Assembly: GCA_029782355.1 (NCBI GenBank)
Contig: JAKOUY010000016.1
Span: 372,001 to 436,000 of the forward strand
Reading direction: 5' to 3'
From: Actinomycetes bacterium
GTDB taxonomy: Bacteria > Actinomycetota > Acidimicrobiia > Acidimicrobiales > Ilumatobacteraceae
Length of the DNA: 64,000 nucleotides
Of this stretch, positions 41,845 through 50,191 are shown one piece after another. Below the pieces are notes generated by a model. The model saw nothing but the letters and a program-made list of their open reading frames with translations, ran no database searches and was not told where the DNA came from. The position numbers and the translations under genes were made by a program. Within the stretch, counting starts at the first letter, position 1; each line of letters begins with the position of its first letter.

Positions 41845-42465
41845 ATGGCCTCGACCACCACGACTCCCGCGCACCGACCCTCGCGCCGGTCCGACATCAT
41901 CGAGGCGGCCGTGCGCCAGTTCGCCCGCAAGGGCTTCGTCGATGCCGGCATCGCCGACGTGGCCAACGACGCCGACGTCGTCGCCACCGCCGTCTACTAC
42001 CACTTCTCCGGCAAGGAGGAGTTGTTCACCGCCGCAGTGCAGTACGTGTTCGAGTCGATCACCGCCGTGGTCTCGGCCGTTCGCGACGTGGGCACGGCGA
42101 GCGACATCGACACCCTCGACCGGGCCATCGACGCGGTCTGGCAGTGGATCGACGATCACCCCGACGAGGCCACGCTGATTCACCTGCAACTGCCCGGCGC
42201 AACCCCCCAGATCACCACGCTGCGCCAGGAGTTCGAGGCCCTCCACGTCCAGCGGGCCTTCGGGTACCTCAGTCCGACCACCACGCGGGCCCGGCCGTCG
42301 GCGGCGCGCCGCGCCGTGGAGACCCTGTCGGTGCGCACGCTGGTCGACCTGCTCATCGCCGTGCACACCATGCGCCTGGCGGACGGGCCGCTCAGCCGGG
42401 AGAAGAGCGGCAAGCTGCGCGCCGCGGTGCACGACCTGTCCCGCCGGCTGGTGGCGATCGACTGA
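41845..42465 (+). CDS. TetR-family transcriptional regulator (2)
   Basis: 206 residues. N-terminal helix-turn-helix RSDIIEAAVRQFARKGFVDAG through VVATAVYYHFSGKEELF (about 14-60). The C-terminal domain contains WQWIDDHPDEATLIHLQ and LSVRTLVDLLIAVHTM. Divergent with TetR (1) and convergent with the Rieske gene at 42509. Likely controls itself, its divergent neighbour, or the oxygenase operons on either side; no operator palindrome was recognised with confidence. Confidence 0.86.
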   Translation: MASTTTTPAHRPSRRSDIIEAAVRQFARKGFVDAGIADVANDADVVATAVYYHFSGKEELFTAAVQYVFESITAVVSAVRDVGTASDIDTLDRAIDAVWQWIDDHPDEATLIHLQLPGATPQITTLRQEFEALHVQRAFGYLSPTTTRARPSAARRAVETLSVRTLVDLLIAVHTMRLADGPLSREKSGKLRAAVHDLSRRLVAID

Positions 42466-42508
42466 ACGACGCGCCGGCCAGCCACGTCCGGCCGCGCCCG
42501 CCGCTCGC

Positions 42509-43933
42509 TCAGTCGCGGGTGATCCAGCGCTCCAGTTCGGCGTGCAGGCAGCGGATCTTACTCTCCTGGTAGCGGGCGAAGACGACCTCGTCGATGGCGC
42601 CGGACTCCAAGCCCTCCTGGACGCGCGGCAGGTTGTAGACGTCCTGGTTGAACACCCGGGTCAGCAGGCCCAGCTCCCAAGCCTCGGTCCAATCGTCGTC
42701 GACCCCGAGCATCTTCAGCGGTGCCGCCGGTGGGCGCGGGCCGCGGAACGGGCTGAGGATCATGCACTCCATCACGCACCGGTCGTGACGGTTGCCGTCC
42801 GGGCGGAAGCGGTAGACGATGCGGTTGTAGCTGCCCCACGGATGGAAGTTGGGGAACACCGCGTAGACCATGCTGTCGTTGACCTCGGCGTCCGACAGGC
42901 TGTTGGCCCGGTCCTCACCGAGGACGTGGACCAGGCCGGCGCGTCGGTGGTCGGCCAGTGCCTGGCGACCGGACACCCCCTCGGGCACCACGAACGTCGG
43001 ATCCTGGTCGAGCGCCCGGTCGAAGTGCACGTCGACCATCTGCTGGTCGGTCGGCTCCCAGCGCAGGTGGGTGCTCGGCAGCCCGTTCGGCGTGATCGCC
43101 CGGGCGAAGTGGCCGAAGGCGTCGTACTGGGTGATCGTGTCGCCCATGCCCGGGAGCAGCTGCGGGTGGGTGGCGACGACGTGGTACGACTCCATGAAGG
43201 CTTCCTGAGCCAGCTTCCAGTTGCAGCGCAGGACCTTGCCGACGTGGACCTGCTTGAAGCGCTCCTCCAGCGGCCATTCGGTGAAGTGCGCCGGCAGGTC
43301 GCCGAGGAACTCGGCCAGCGGTCCAGCGGCGGGGTCGAGGTTGATGAAGACGAACCCACCCCAGGTGTCCGCCTGGACGGGCGGGAGGTCGAAGTCGTCC
43401 TCGTCGACCTGCGGGAAGTCCCAGCTGCACGGGATCTGCTTCAGGCCACCGTCGAGGTTCCAGGCGATGCCATGGAACGGGCAACGCAGCTCCTCGGCCC
43501 GGCCCGGATACTCCTTCAACATCCGGCCACGGTGGCGGCAGATGTTGCGGAAGGCGCGCACGGTGTCGGGCGCGGTGCGCACCACCAGCACCGAGATCCC
43601 GGCGATGTCGTAGGGCAGGTGGTCGCCGACTTCGGGAATGTCTTCCTCCCGGCAGGCCATCTGCCACACCCGCTTCCACACCTTGTCGACCTCCACGCGG
43701 TGGAACTCGGGCGAGGTGTACCGCTCCACCGGCACGCGCAGCTGGCCGTCACCCATCGGTGACTGCCAGCGGTAGACGTCCGGGGTCGGGCGAGAGTCCT
43801 GGTCCAGCAGGGCCTGGTACAGGGCGCCCTCGGTGGCGGCGCCGAGCGAGGTGCAGTCGAGCGAGGCGGAGCGGACGCGGACAGGCGCCTCGGGCGCCAC
43901 CGGCGAACCGGATGCGTCAGGGATGGCGTTCAC
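42509..43933 (-). CDS. Rieske non-heme iron oxygenase, alpha subunit (3)
   Basis: 474 residues from a GTG overlapping the stop of the tiny upstream gene by four bases. Rieske ligands C132/H134 (NICRHRG) and C151/H154 (CPFHGIAW); mononuclear iron ligands H251 and H256 (MESYHVVATH). It is a paralogue of enzyme 2 across its full length. As with enzyme 2, a tiny conserved protein is co-encoded, but upstream instead of downstream. No reductase or ferredoxin neighbour. Confidence 0.9.
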   Translation of the reverse strand: MNAIPDASGSPVAPEAPVRVRSASLDCTSLGAATEGALYQALLDQDSRPTPDVYRWQSPMGDGQLRVPVERYTSPEFHRVEVDKVWKRVWQMACREEDIPEVGDHLPYDIAGISVLVVRTAPDTVRAFRNICRHRGRMLKEYPGRAEELRCPFHGIAWNLDGGLKQIPCSWDFPQVDEDDFDLPPVQADTWGGFVFINLDPAAGPLAEFLGDLPAHFTEWPLEERFKQVHVGKVLRCNWKLAQEAFMESYHVVATHPQLLPGMGDTITQYDAFGHFARAITPNGLPSTHLRWEPTDQQMVDVHFDRALDQDPTFVVPEGVSGRQALADHRRAGLVHVLGEDRANSLSDAEVNDSMVYAVFPNFHPWGSYNRIVYRFRPDGNRHDRCVMECMILSPFRGPRPPAAPLKMLGVDDDWTEAWELGLLTRVFNQDVYNLPRVQEGLESGAIDEVVFARYQESKIRCLHAELERWITRD

Positions 43934-44163
43934 TGCGGCACCGGCCCGGGTTGGAAGTCCTTCGGGTTGCCGGGCACGCCGGCGGGCAGTTGCGGGCCGG
44001 CCAGCCAGCCGCACAACTGCGGGTCGCAGCTGCGCAGCTCGCCGGACAGCCACCGTCCCTGCGAGTCGAACCGCCCGACCCGACCGTGGAGGTTGACCTC
44101 GATCAGGTTGTCGGCGAGCACGTCGTAGACGGCCCCGCTCAGTGGATGCACACGCGCTCGCAT
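43930..44163 (-). CDS. Tiny Rieske-associated protein (77 aa), paralogue of the one at 37030
   Basis: 77 residues. GGGAGGA sits six bases before the ATG at 44163, so this is a well-initiated gene. It aligns with the 69-residue product at 37030-37239 over HPxSxAxY, GRVGxFxxxGxWxxGEL and DPQLCxWxxGP; the C-terminal about 20 residues (proline-rich, LPAGVPGNPKDFQPGP) differ. The stop overlaps the Rieske start, so the two are coupled in translation. Conservation of the DPQLC motif and of the Rieske neighbourhood in two separate operons argues for a physical or functional link to the oxygenase. Confidence 0.78.
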   Translation of the reverse strand: MRARVHPLSGAVYDVLADNLIEVNLHGRVGRFDSQGRWLSGELRSCDPQLCGWLAGPQLPAGVPGNPKDFQPGPVPQ

Positions 44164-44256
44164 CGATTCCTCCCAGCGGTTCGAGTTTCAGGAGTCAGTG
44201 TTGAGTAACTCGATGCCGCCAGGCTAGGGCCGAACGTCCCGAAGGCCGGCGCCGAG

Positions 44257-45090
44257 TCAGCTGGGAACCGGCCGAGCCCGCTGTGTCGCCCAGGCGCGGG
44301 CCTGCTCGCCGGACACCCACAAGCAGGCATTGGTGAGCAGTCGGCGGAACACCGGGTGGCCCAGGGTCGACGGCCCGTGACCTGGCAGCAGGTAGACGAT
44401 CGGGCTCGCCCCGGCAGCGCTGGCCCAACCGACCAGCGAGGACCCTGGCCCGGCACCGGCCGGGCCGACCCGCCCGTGGCGGACCTCGCCGTAGGTGTCG
44501 ATCATCTCGTGCGCATCGATCGAGGCATCGGTGCCCAACAGGGCCAGCACGTCGTCGTCGAAGACCGCGCAGCGGTACAGCTCGTCCTCGACGGTGAACG
44601 CCTCGATCCCGGCGCACACCGGATGGTCGGACGCCAACACCTCCACCCGGTACGTGGCCATGCGGTATCCGGATGCCGACGTCGGCACGCCGCGGACCGT
44701 GCCGGGGGCGTAGAGGAACCGGCCGCCGAGTGCCTCGGCCCACCCATCCCACGCCGGCCACCCGGCCAGGGCGTGATGCAGGGCGACGATGCCGCGCCCG
44801 GCGCGCAGGAGTGCGCCGAGCACCCGGCGGGCTTCGGCGTCCGGCCCAACCGGCGTCGGCTCTGCGCCGCGTCGGAGGTCGAGGCCGGGAAGGTCGTACA
44901 GCAGCACCGCCCCCTGCCACGCAGGCCGTTCGGTCCGGGCGGCCAGTGCGCCGATGGCGTCCGGGTGGGCCATCCGGACCACCGACCACCCGAGGCGGCC
45001 GGCGATGTCGTCGGTCATCGCCGCCACGGCCTCGTGGTCGACCCGGTGCCCGCCCGTGATCACCACCAGCTCACCCGGCCCCGAACTCAC
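44257..45090 (-). CDS. ThuA-like domain protein (2)
   Basis: 277 residues from a GTG. The class-I-amidotransferase-like fold is suggested by LVVITGGHRVDHEAV at the N terminus, LLRAGRGIVALHHALAGWPAWDGW at the elbow (split), and ASPIVYLLPGHGPSTLGHPVFRRLLTNACLWVSG (split) at the C terminus, the LGH and late W being family features. It has HHALAGW where the first ThuA-like protein has LHGTST. It is transcribed towards the small-protein/Rieske pair with a 93-bp gap. Role unknown; glycoside or sugar-like substrate handling is the family association. Confidence 0.75.
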   Translation of the reverse strand: MSSGPGELVVITGGHRVDHEAVAAMTDDIAGRLGWSVVRMAHPDAIGALAARTERPAWQGAVLLYDLPGLDLRRGAEPTPVGPDAEARRVLGALLRAGRGIVALHHALAGWPAWDGWAEALGGRFLYAPGTVRGVPTSASGYRMATYRVEVLASDHPVCAGIEAFTVEDELYRCAVFDDDVLALLGTDASIDAHEMIDTYGEVRHGRVGPAGAGPGSSLVGWASAAGASPIVYLLPGHGPSTLGHPVFRRLLTNACLWVSGEQARAWATQRARPVPS

Positions 45091-45136
45091 CGCGCCCCCC
45101 GGATCACCACGTCACCCGACCACCCTCGACCGCCGA

Positions 45137-45403
45137 GTTCCGAGCCCATGGGCGCGGGATCGTGCGTCAGCGGGAGTTTCCGCGCCCATGGGTCTGGGGG
45201 TGATCAGGTGGTGGGGTGTCGTGCGGGGGTGGGTGGTTCCGCGCCCATGGGAGTGGGGTGGAGCGTCAGCGGGAGTTTCCGCGCCCATGGGTCTGGGGGT
45301 GGTCAGGTGGTGGGGTGTCGTGCCGGGGTGGGTGGTTCCGAGCCCATGGGTGTGGGGTGGTGCGTCAGCGGGAGTTTCCGCGCCCATGGGTCTGGGGGTG
45401 GTC
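45137..45403. repeat. Tandem repeat, 99-bp period, 2.7 copies
   Basis: Copies start at 45137, 45236 and 45335; the last stops matching near 45403. Each copy contains two related sub-units that begin TTCCGCGCCCATGGG or TTCCGAGCCCATGGG, at alternating distances of 40 and 59 bp (starts 45138, 45178, 45237, 45277, 45336, 45376). CCCATGGG is itself palindromic. Copies differ by only a few bases, so the expansion is recent. The repeat fills the 336-bp gap between the ThuA-like gene and the next Rieske gene. Because the period is divisible by three, long false reading frames cross it on both strands. Confidence 0.9.
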
Positions 45404-45426
45404 GCGTGGGTGGAGATCATGGGTCG

Positions 45427-46683
45427 TCAGGGCGTGTCGGGGGAGGGAGGGGCCATGAACTCGGTGGGGTCCTCGACCCAGGCGGCGAGGAGGTCGGGGA
45501 CGCGGAGGGGTTCGGGGATTCGCTCGGGGCCGATGACTCGGTCGATCCAGGCGTGGACGTGCCAGATCCGCCGCTCCTGGTAGTTGAGCACCTGTCCGCC
45601 GTGGGCGGCGTGCTCCATCGAGCGCTGGATGGGACCCAGGTTGCGGTAATCCTCCTCCATCAGCACGGCGAAGCGGTCCAGCCGACGTCGCCAGACGTCG
45701 GCTCCGGGAAGGTCGCCATCGCCCCAGTCGGCGGCGAACCAGATGATGTCCAGCCGGGTGCGATCGATCCCCACCGGCCACCACACCAGGAACGGGAAGC
45801 CACGGGCGTCGAGCGGGGTGATGATGTTCGGGAAGACGCCGTGCGCCGGTTGGATGGGCTCGGCCATCAACGCCGGCAGGTGGGCGAGCGTCGCCAGCGA
45901 CTCCCGCCCGTCGCCGCGCGTTCCCGGCTTCACCGGGGACAGCATGTTCTGATGGCCGTGATCGAACAGCGAGATCACCGTGCCCCGGGTGTCGAGCGTC
46001 GGCGCCACCGTGGTGGGGTGGATCGTCCGGGCGTGGTACACCTCCAAGAACCCCTCGGCCAGGATCTTCCAGTTGCACGGCAGCTCGACCGACGTCCGGT
46101 CCAGCACCCGCAGCGGCGACCGGGCGACGTCGGCCAACAGCGCCGGCAACGGCGCCAGCCAGTCCAGCAGCGGCATGGCCTGCGGGTCGAGGTTGACGAA
46201 CCACCAGCCTCCCCAACGCTCGCAGCGCACGGCGGGCAGGGCGCGAGCGTCCGGGCGCAACCCGACGAAGTCGCGCTGATCGGGCACCCGCTGCAGTCGG
46301 CCGCACAGGTCGTAGGTCCACGAGTGGTACTGGCACACCAGGGCGCGGGCCTGCCCGCAGGGCTCACGCACCACCGGTGCGCCCCGATGGCGGCAGGCGT
46401 TGAGCATGGCACGGACCTCGCCGTCGTCGCCCCGGACCATCAGGACCGGGGCTCCGGCGATGTCGCACAGGCGGTAGGCGCCGGCGCCGACCAGCTCCGA
46501 GTCGTGACAGGCGTACAGCCACGAGCGGCCGAACAACCGGGTGCGCTCGAGCTCGAAGAACTCGGGATCGGTGTACCGGCCGAGCGGCAGATCGGGCAGG
46601 TCCGGAAACCCCTCCGGTGGTCCGGTGCGCGCCGACTCCCAGGCCGAGCGCTCACGGAACCGGGCGAGATACTTGAGATCCAT
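45427..46683 (-). CDS. Rieske non-heme iron oxygenase, alpha subunit (4)
   Basis: 418 residues. Rieske ligands C97/H99 (NACRHRG) and C117/H120 in the variant CQYHSWTYD; mononuclear iron ligands H217 and H222 (LEVYHARTIH). The sequence around the second Rieske loop differs from the CPYHGW consensus of the other enzymes, resembling carnitine/choline-type monooxygenases and phenylpropionate-like groups. ATG at 46683 selected for the MDLKYLARF start. Divergent from the KstD-like flavoprotein, 38 bp apart, suggesting a shared control region. Confidence 0.88.
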   Translation of the reverse strand: MDLKYLARFRERSAWESARTGPPEGFPDLPDLPLGRYTDPEFFELERTRLFGRSWLYACHDSELVGAGAYRLCDIAGAPVLMVRGDDGEVRAMLNACRHRGAPVVREPCGQARALVCQYHSWTYDLCGRLQRVPDQRDFVGLRPDARALPAVRCERWGGWWFVNLDPQAMPLLDWLAPLPALLADVARSPLRVLDRTSVELPCNWKILAEGFLEVYHARTIHPTTVAPTLDTRGTVISLFDHGHQNMLSPVKPGTRGDGRESLATLAHLPALMAEPIQPAHGVFPNIITPLDARGFPFLVWWPVGIDRTRLDIIWFAADWGDGDLPGADVWRRRLDRFAVLMEEDYRNLGPIQRSMEHAAHGGQVLNYQERRIWHVHAWIDRVIGPERIPEPLRVPDLLAAWVEDPTEFMAPPSPDTP

Positions 46684-46721
46684 TGCACCTCCGGCTGCCA
46701 CGGTACTGGCACACTCTGACC

Positions 46722-48371
46722 ATGGGGGCCAACGTCATCGCCGGTCTGGATCCGGCCGGTTGGGACGACGTCTTCGACGATGTCGCCGACATCGTCGTGG
46801 TGGGCAGCGGTGCGGCCGGCGGATCGGCGGCCGCCGTGGCCGCCGGGCGGGGTGCCCGCGTCCTGGTGCTGGAGAAGGCGGCGTTCACCGGGGGCACGAC
46901 CGCCAAGTCGGGCGGGGTGATGTGGGTGCCGAACAACCCGGTGATGCGCGCCGCCGGCCTGGTCGACGAGCGCGCCGCAGCCCTGCGGTACATGGCCCGC
47001 ACCGCTCACCCGATGCAGTACCGGGCGAACGAACCCCATCTCGGTCTCGACGAGCGCACTGCTCGCCAGCTCGGCGCGCTGTACGACCACGGGGCCGAGG
47101 TGCTCGACGAGCTGACCGCGCTGGGAACCTGGACGTTGGAGGGGGTGGCGTACCCCGACTACTACGCCGATCTGCCCGAGGACGAGGCCCCCGTCGGCCG
47201 GGTCATCCAGCCGGCCTTCCCTCCGGGATGGCGCCGAGGCGTCGACCCCACCGGCGGCCAGCTGCTGGCCGACGCGCTGCTGCGGGTGGCGGTCGACCAC
47301 GGCGCCACGGTGCGCACCGGGACCGAGGTGGTCCACCTGGTGCACGACGAGCACGGCGCGGTCATCGGCGTCGAGGCCCGCGCCGGCGTCCGGAGCGTGC
47401 TGTACGGCGCCCGCCGGGCGGTGATCTTCGGCAGCGGCGGCTTCGTCCACGATCGCCAGCTGACCCGCACCTACCTCCGCGGCCCGGTGCTGGGGGCTGC
47501 CGCGGCCGAGTCGGCGACGGGTGACTTCGTGCGCATCGGCATCGAAGCCGGGGCCCAGCTGGGCAACATGACCCAGGCGTGGTGGGATCAGGTCGCCGTG
47601 GAGCACGCCGTCACCGTGCCGGCGACGATCAAGGACGTGTACATCCCCTTCGGGGCATCGATGCTGATGGTCGACAAGCGCGGGCGGCGGGCGGTGAACG
47701 AGAAGGCCGTGTACAACGAGCGCGGCCAGGCCCACTTCACCTGGGACCCGAGCCGGCTGGAGTACCCCAACCTGGTCCTGTTCATGATCTTCGATCAGGC
47801 CGTCGCCGACGACCCGGAACCCTCGCGGTTCCGGTGGCCGGTTCCGCTGCCGGGTGAACCGTTCCCCGACTTCGTGATCCGCGCCGACACGCTGGCGTCG
47901 CTGGCCGGGGAGCTGTCCGCCCGTCTCGAACGGCTCGCCCCGCACACTGGCGGGGCGCGGCTCGACCCCGACTTCGCCGGCACCCTCGCTGCCTCGATCC
48001 AGCGGTTCAACGCCGCGGCTCGCGACGGTCACGACCGCGACTTCCGCCGTGGCGAGACGCCGATCGAACGGGCCTGGGCCGGGGCGGCCCGGCCCGGGCT
48101 GCCCAACCCGACCATGGCGCCGCTGGCCGAGCACGGCCCGTACTACGCGGTGATCGTCGGCCCCGGGGCCCTGGACACCAAGGGTGGTCCGGTGACCGAC
48201 GAGCACGGCCGGGTGCTGGCCGTCGACGGATCGCCCATCGTCGGGCTGTACGGTGCCGGCAACTGCGTGGCGTCACCGGCCGGGCAGGCCTATTGGGGGC
48301 CGGGCGGGACCATCGGGCCTGCGGTGGTGTTCGGGGGGATCGCCGCCCGCCATGCACTGCGTTCTGCCTAA
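46722..48371 (+). CDS. KstD-like FAD-dependent dehydrogenase
   Basis: 549 residues. N-terminal FAD-binding VVVGSGAAGGSAAAVAA (about 27-43) and LEKAAFTGGTTAKSGGVMW (split motif), a middle substrate domain, and the C-terminal signature GLYGAGNCVASPAGQAYWGP then GGTIGPAVVFGG, as in 3-ketosteroid-delta-1-dehydrogenases. PYYAV, where KstD has a catalytic tyrosine, is present. It would desaturate a cyclic ketone. Steroid is the classic substrate, but the family also acts on other cyclic 3-ketones. A CACACT box six bases before the ATG suggests leaderless expression. Confidence 0.85.
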   Translation: MGANVIAGLDPAGWDDVFDDVADIVVVGSGAAGGSAAAVAAGRGARVLVLEKAAFTGGTTAKSGGVMWVPNNPVMRAAGLVDERAAALRYMARTAHPMQYRANEPHLGLDERTARQLGALYDHGAEVLDELTALGTWTLEGVAYPDYYADLPEDEAPVGRVIQPAFPPGWRRGVDPTGGQLLADALLRVAVDHGATVRTGTEVVHLVHDEHGAVIGVEARAGVRSVLYGARRAVIFGSGGFVHDRQLTRTYLRGPVLGAAAAESATGDFVRIGIEAGAQLGNMTQAWWDQVAVEHAVTVPATIKDVYIPFGASMLMVDKRGRRAVNEKAVYNERGQAHFTWDPSRLEYPNLVLFMIFDQAVADDPEPSRFRWPVPLPGEPFPDFVIRADTLASLAGELSARLERLAPHTGGARLDPDFAGTLAASIQRFNAAARDGHDRDFRRGETPIERAWAGAARPGLPNPTMAPLAEHGPYYAVIVGPGALDTKGGPVTDEHGRVLAVDGSPIVGLYGAGNCVASPAGQAYWGPGGTIGPAVVFGGIAARHALRSA

Positions 48372-48417
48372 GTGGATACAGTCTCCAGAAAGCCGAACGA
48401 GGGGGATTCGTACGAGC

Positions 48418-50160
48418 ATGTCCGATGCAGTCAACGACGATCGCTGGTTCCTGGACGCCGAGATCGGCGAACGGTTCCCGGCGTGGACGCGGGGAAACGC
48501 GGCCGACGTGTTTCCGGAACCGTTCAGCCCGCTCGGACAGACACTGGTCATCCGTCAGGGCATGTGCACCGGGCTGCGCGATGCCTACATCCGCCTCGGT
48601 GCGATGACCTGGAACGAGTTCGAGGACCCGGTACGTCCCGATCTGTTCAAGGTCTTCGGGGGCTATCCGTACAACCCACTGTCGATGACCCGCGTCCTGG
48701 GGGCGCGAATGCCCGGCGGGTCCCCGGAGATGATCGACAAGGCGTTCTTCGACGACGACGCCGACATCCCGCCGTACGAGCACCAGCCATGGCATGACTC
48801 GCCGGACGCCGAGGCTCGACTGGGGGCGACGATGGGCTGGGTGCTCACGGTGGAGTCGCTGCCGGACCTCGATGCCGACAAGGAGATGGCCAAGGTGCTG
48901 CGTGACACCCGGCCCGACCTGTCGACCGCCACGGATGCCGCGCTGGTCGCCAGGGCCCGGTCGGTGATCCCGATGGTCCAACAGTCCTTCGACAACGGCA
49001 TGTACGTGTCCAGCATGGCGTCCGTGGGTCCGGGCGTGCTGGGTGGGATCTGCGAGGCCCTCGGCGACGCCACCATGGCCGTTCGGTTGCTGGCCGGTAT
49101 CGAGGTGGATTCCGGCCTGCCGCCACACGCCATGTGGGAGCTCGGTCGGCTGGCGCACCACGACGCCGATCTGTCAGCCGCATTCGACCTCGGCCCCGAT
49201 CACGTGCTCGAGGCGTTGCGGGCCTCGGACAAGCAGGCGGCGCGGGACTTCCTGTCGCGCTTCGATCACTTCCTCGACGAGTACGGCTCTCGCGGGCCGA
49301 GCGAGTACGACCCGATCTCCAGCTCGTGGGAGGCCAAGCCGCGCATCGCCCTGGCGGCCATCGACCTGATGCGCAAGTCGGACGACGCTCAGGCGCCGAC
49401 GGTGCGCGGTCAGGCCAGCGTGGCCGAGCGTGACGCCATCGCCACGCGCATCCGCCAGCAGCTGCAGGGTGACGCCGAGACCGCTGGGATGTTCGAGGCC
49501 GCGCTGCGCTCGGCGGCGCTGTTCCTGGCCGGACGGGAGCGGGCCAAGACCACCACGGTGCGGGTGATCAACGAGGTCCGCATGGCCGTTCGCGAACTCG
49601 GCCGGCGCTACGTGGAGCGCGGGCTGATCACCGAGGTCGAGCAGATCTTCATGCTGACCGACGACGAGCTCGATCACGTCCGCCACGACCCCGAGCACTT
49701 CCGCCAGACGATCGCCGAGCGGTGGGCGCAGTACCGCCGGCTGGCCGACCACGAGCCGGTGTTCAACGTCAACCACGTGGCCCCGCACCTGTCGGACATG
49801 ACCCGCCGCGCCGACAAGGGGGTCAGCAAGGCGGTCAGCGGGACCGTGCTGAAGGGGACGGCCGGGTCGGGCGGCGTCGCCACCGGGCGGGCCCGGGTGG
49901 TCAACGACGCCGCCGATCCGGTTGGCCTGGAGCCCGGCGACGTCCTGGTGGCCCCGCAGACCGACCCGTCGTGGGTGCCGCTGTTCGTGCCGGCGGCGGC
50001 CGTCGTGGTCAACGTGGGCGCGCTCGGCAGCCACGCGATGATCGTGTCGCGCGAGCTCGGCATCCCCTGCGTGGTGGCGGTCAGCGACGCCACCTACCTG
50101 ATCCCCGACGGCGCCACGGTGACCGTGGACGGGACGGCCGGAACCGTGACCGTCCACTGA
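48418..50160 (+). CDS. PEP-utilising swivel-His domain protein without ATP-grasp domain (2)
   Basis: 580 residues, paralogue of 16576-18312 over its full length: FPAWTRGNAADVFPEPFSPLG, then KVFGGYPYNPLSMTR, HGSRGP/YGSRGP-type core and the C-terminal swivel domain LVAPQTDPSWVPLF with GALGSHAMIVSRELGIPCV, whose His is the presumed phosphoacceptor. As in the paralogue, the N-terminal ATP-binding domain of PEP synthase or rifampin phosphotransferase is missing. A GAGGGGG stretch lies about 12 bases before the ATG. It follows the KstD-like gene by 46 bp. A two-protein kinase of the phenylphosphate-synthase type is one possibility. Confidence 0.78.
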   Translation: MSDAVNDDRWFLDAEIGERFPAWTRGNAADVFPEPFSPLGQTLVIRQGMCTGLRDAYIRLGAMTWNEFEDPVRPDLFKVFGGYPYNPLSMTRVLGARMPGGSPEMIDKAFFDDDADIPPYEHQPWHDSPDAEARLGATMGWVLTVESLPDLDADKEMAKVLRDTRPDLSTATDAALVARARSVIPMVQQSFDNGMYVSSMASVGPGVLGGICEALGDATMAVRLLAGIEVDSGLPPHAMWELGRLAHHDADLSAAFDLGPDHVLEALRASDKQAARDFLSRFDHFLDEYGSRGPSEYDPISSSWEAKPRIALAAIDLMRKSDDAQAPTVRGQASVAERDAIATRIRQQLQGDAETAGMFEAALRSAALFLAGRERAKTTTVRVINEVRMAVRELGRRYVERGLITEVEQIFMLTDDELDHVRHDPEHFRQTIAERWAQYRRLADHEPVFNVNHVAPHLSDMTRRADKGVSKAVSGTVLKGTAGSGGVATGRARVVNDAADPVGLEPGDVLVAPQTDPSWVPLFVPAAAVVVNVGALGSHAMIVSRELGIPCVVAVSDATYLIPDGATVTVDGTAGTVTVH

Positions 50161-50191
50161 GACCGGTCGGTGCCAGCAGCGGCGCCTCGCC

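Noticed and set aside
45137-45403. CRISPR array
   Set aside because: Contiguous near-identical 99-bp units without unique spacers, and no cas genes in the window.
45112-45420. Open frames across the 99-bp tandem repeat that look like repetitive proteins
   Set aside because: The period is divisible by three, so frames stay open by construction; no ribosome-binding site or family similarity.
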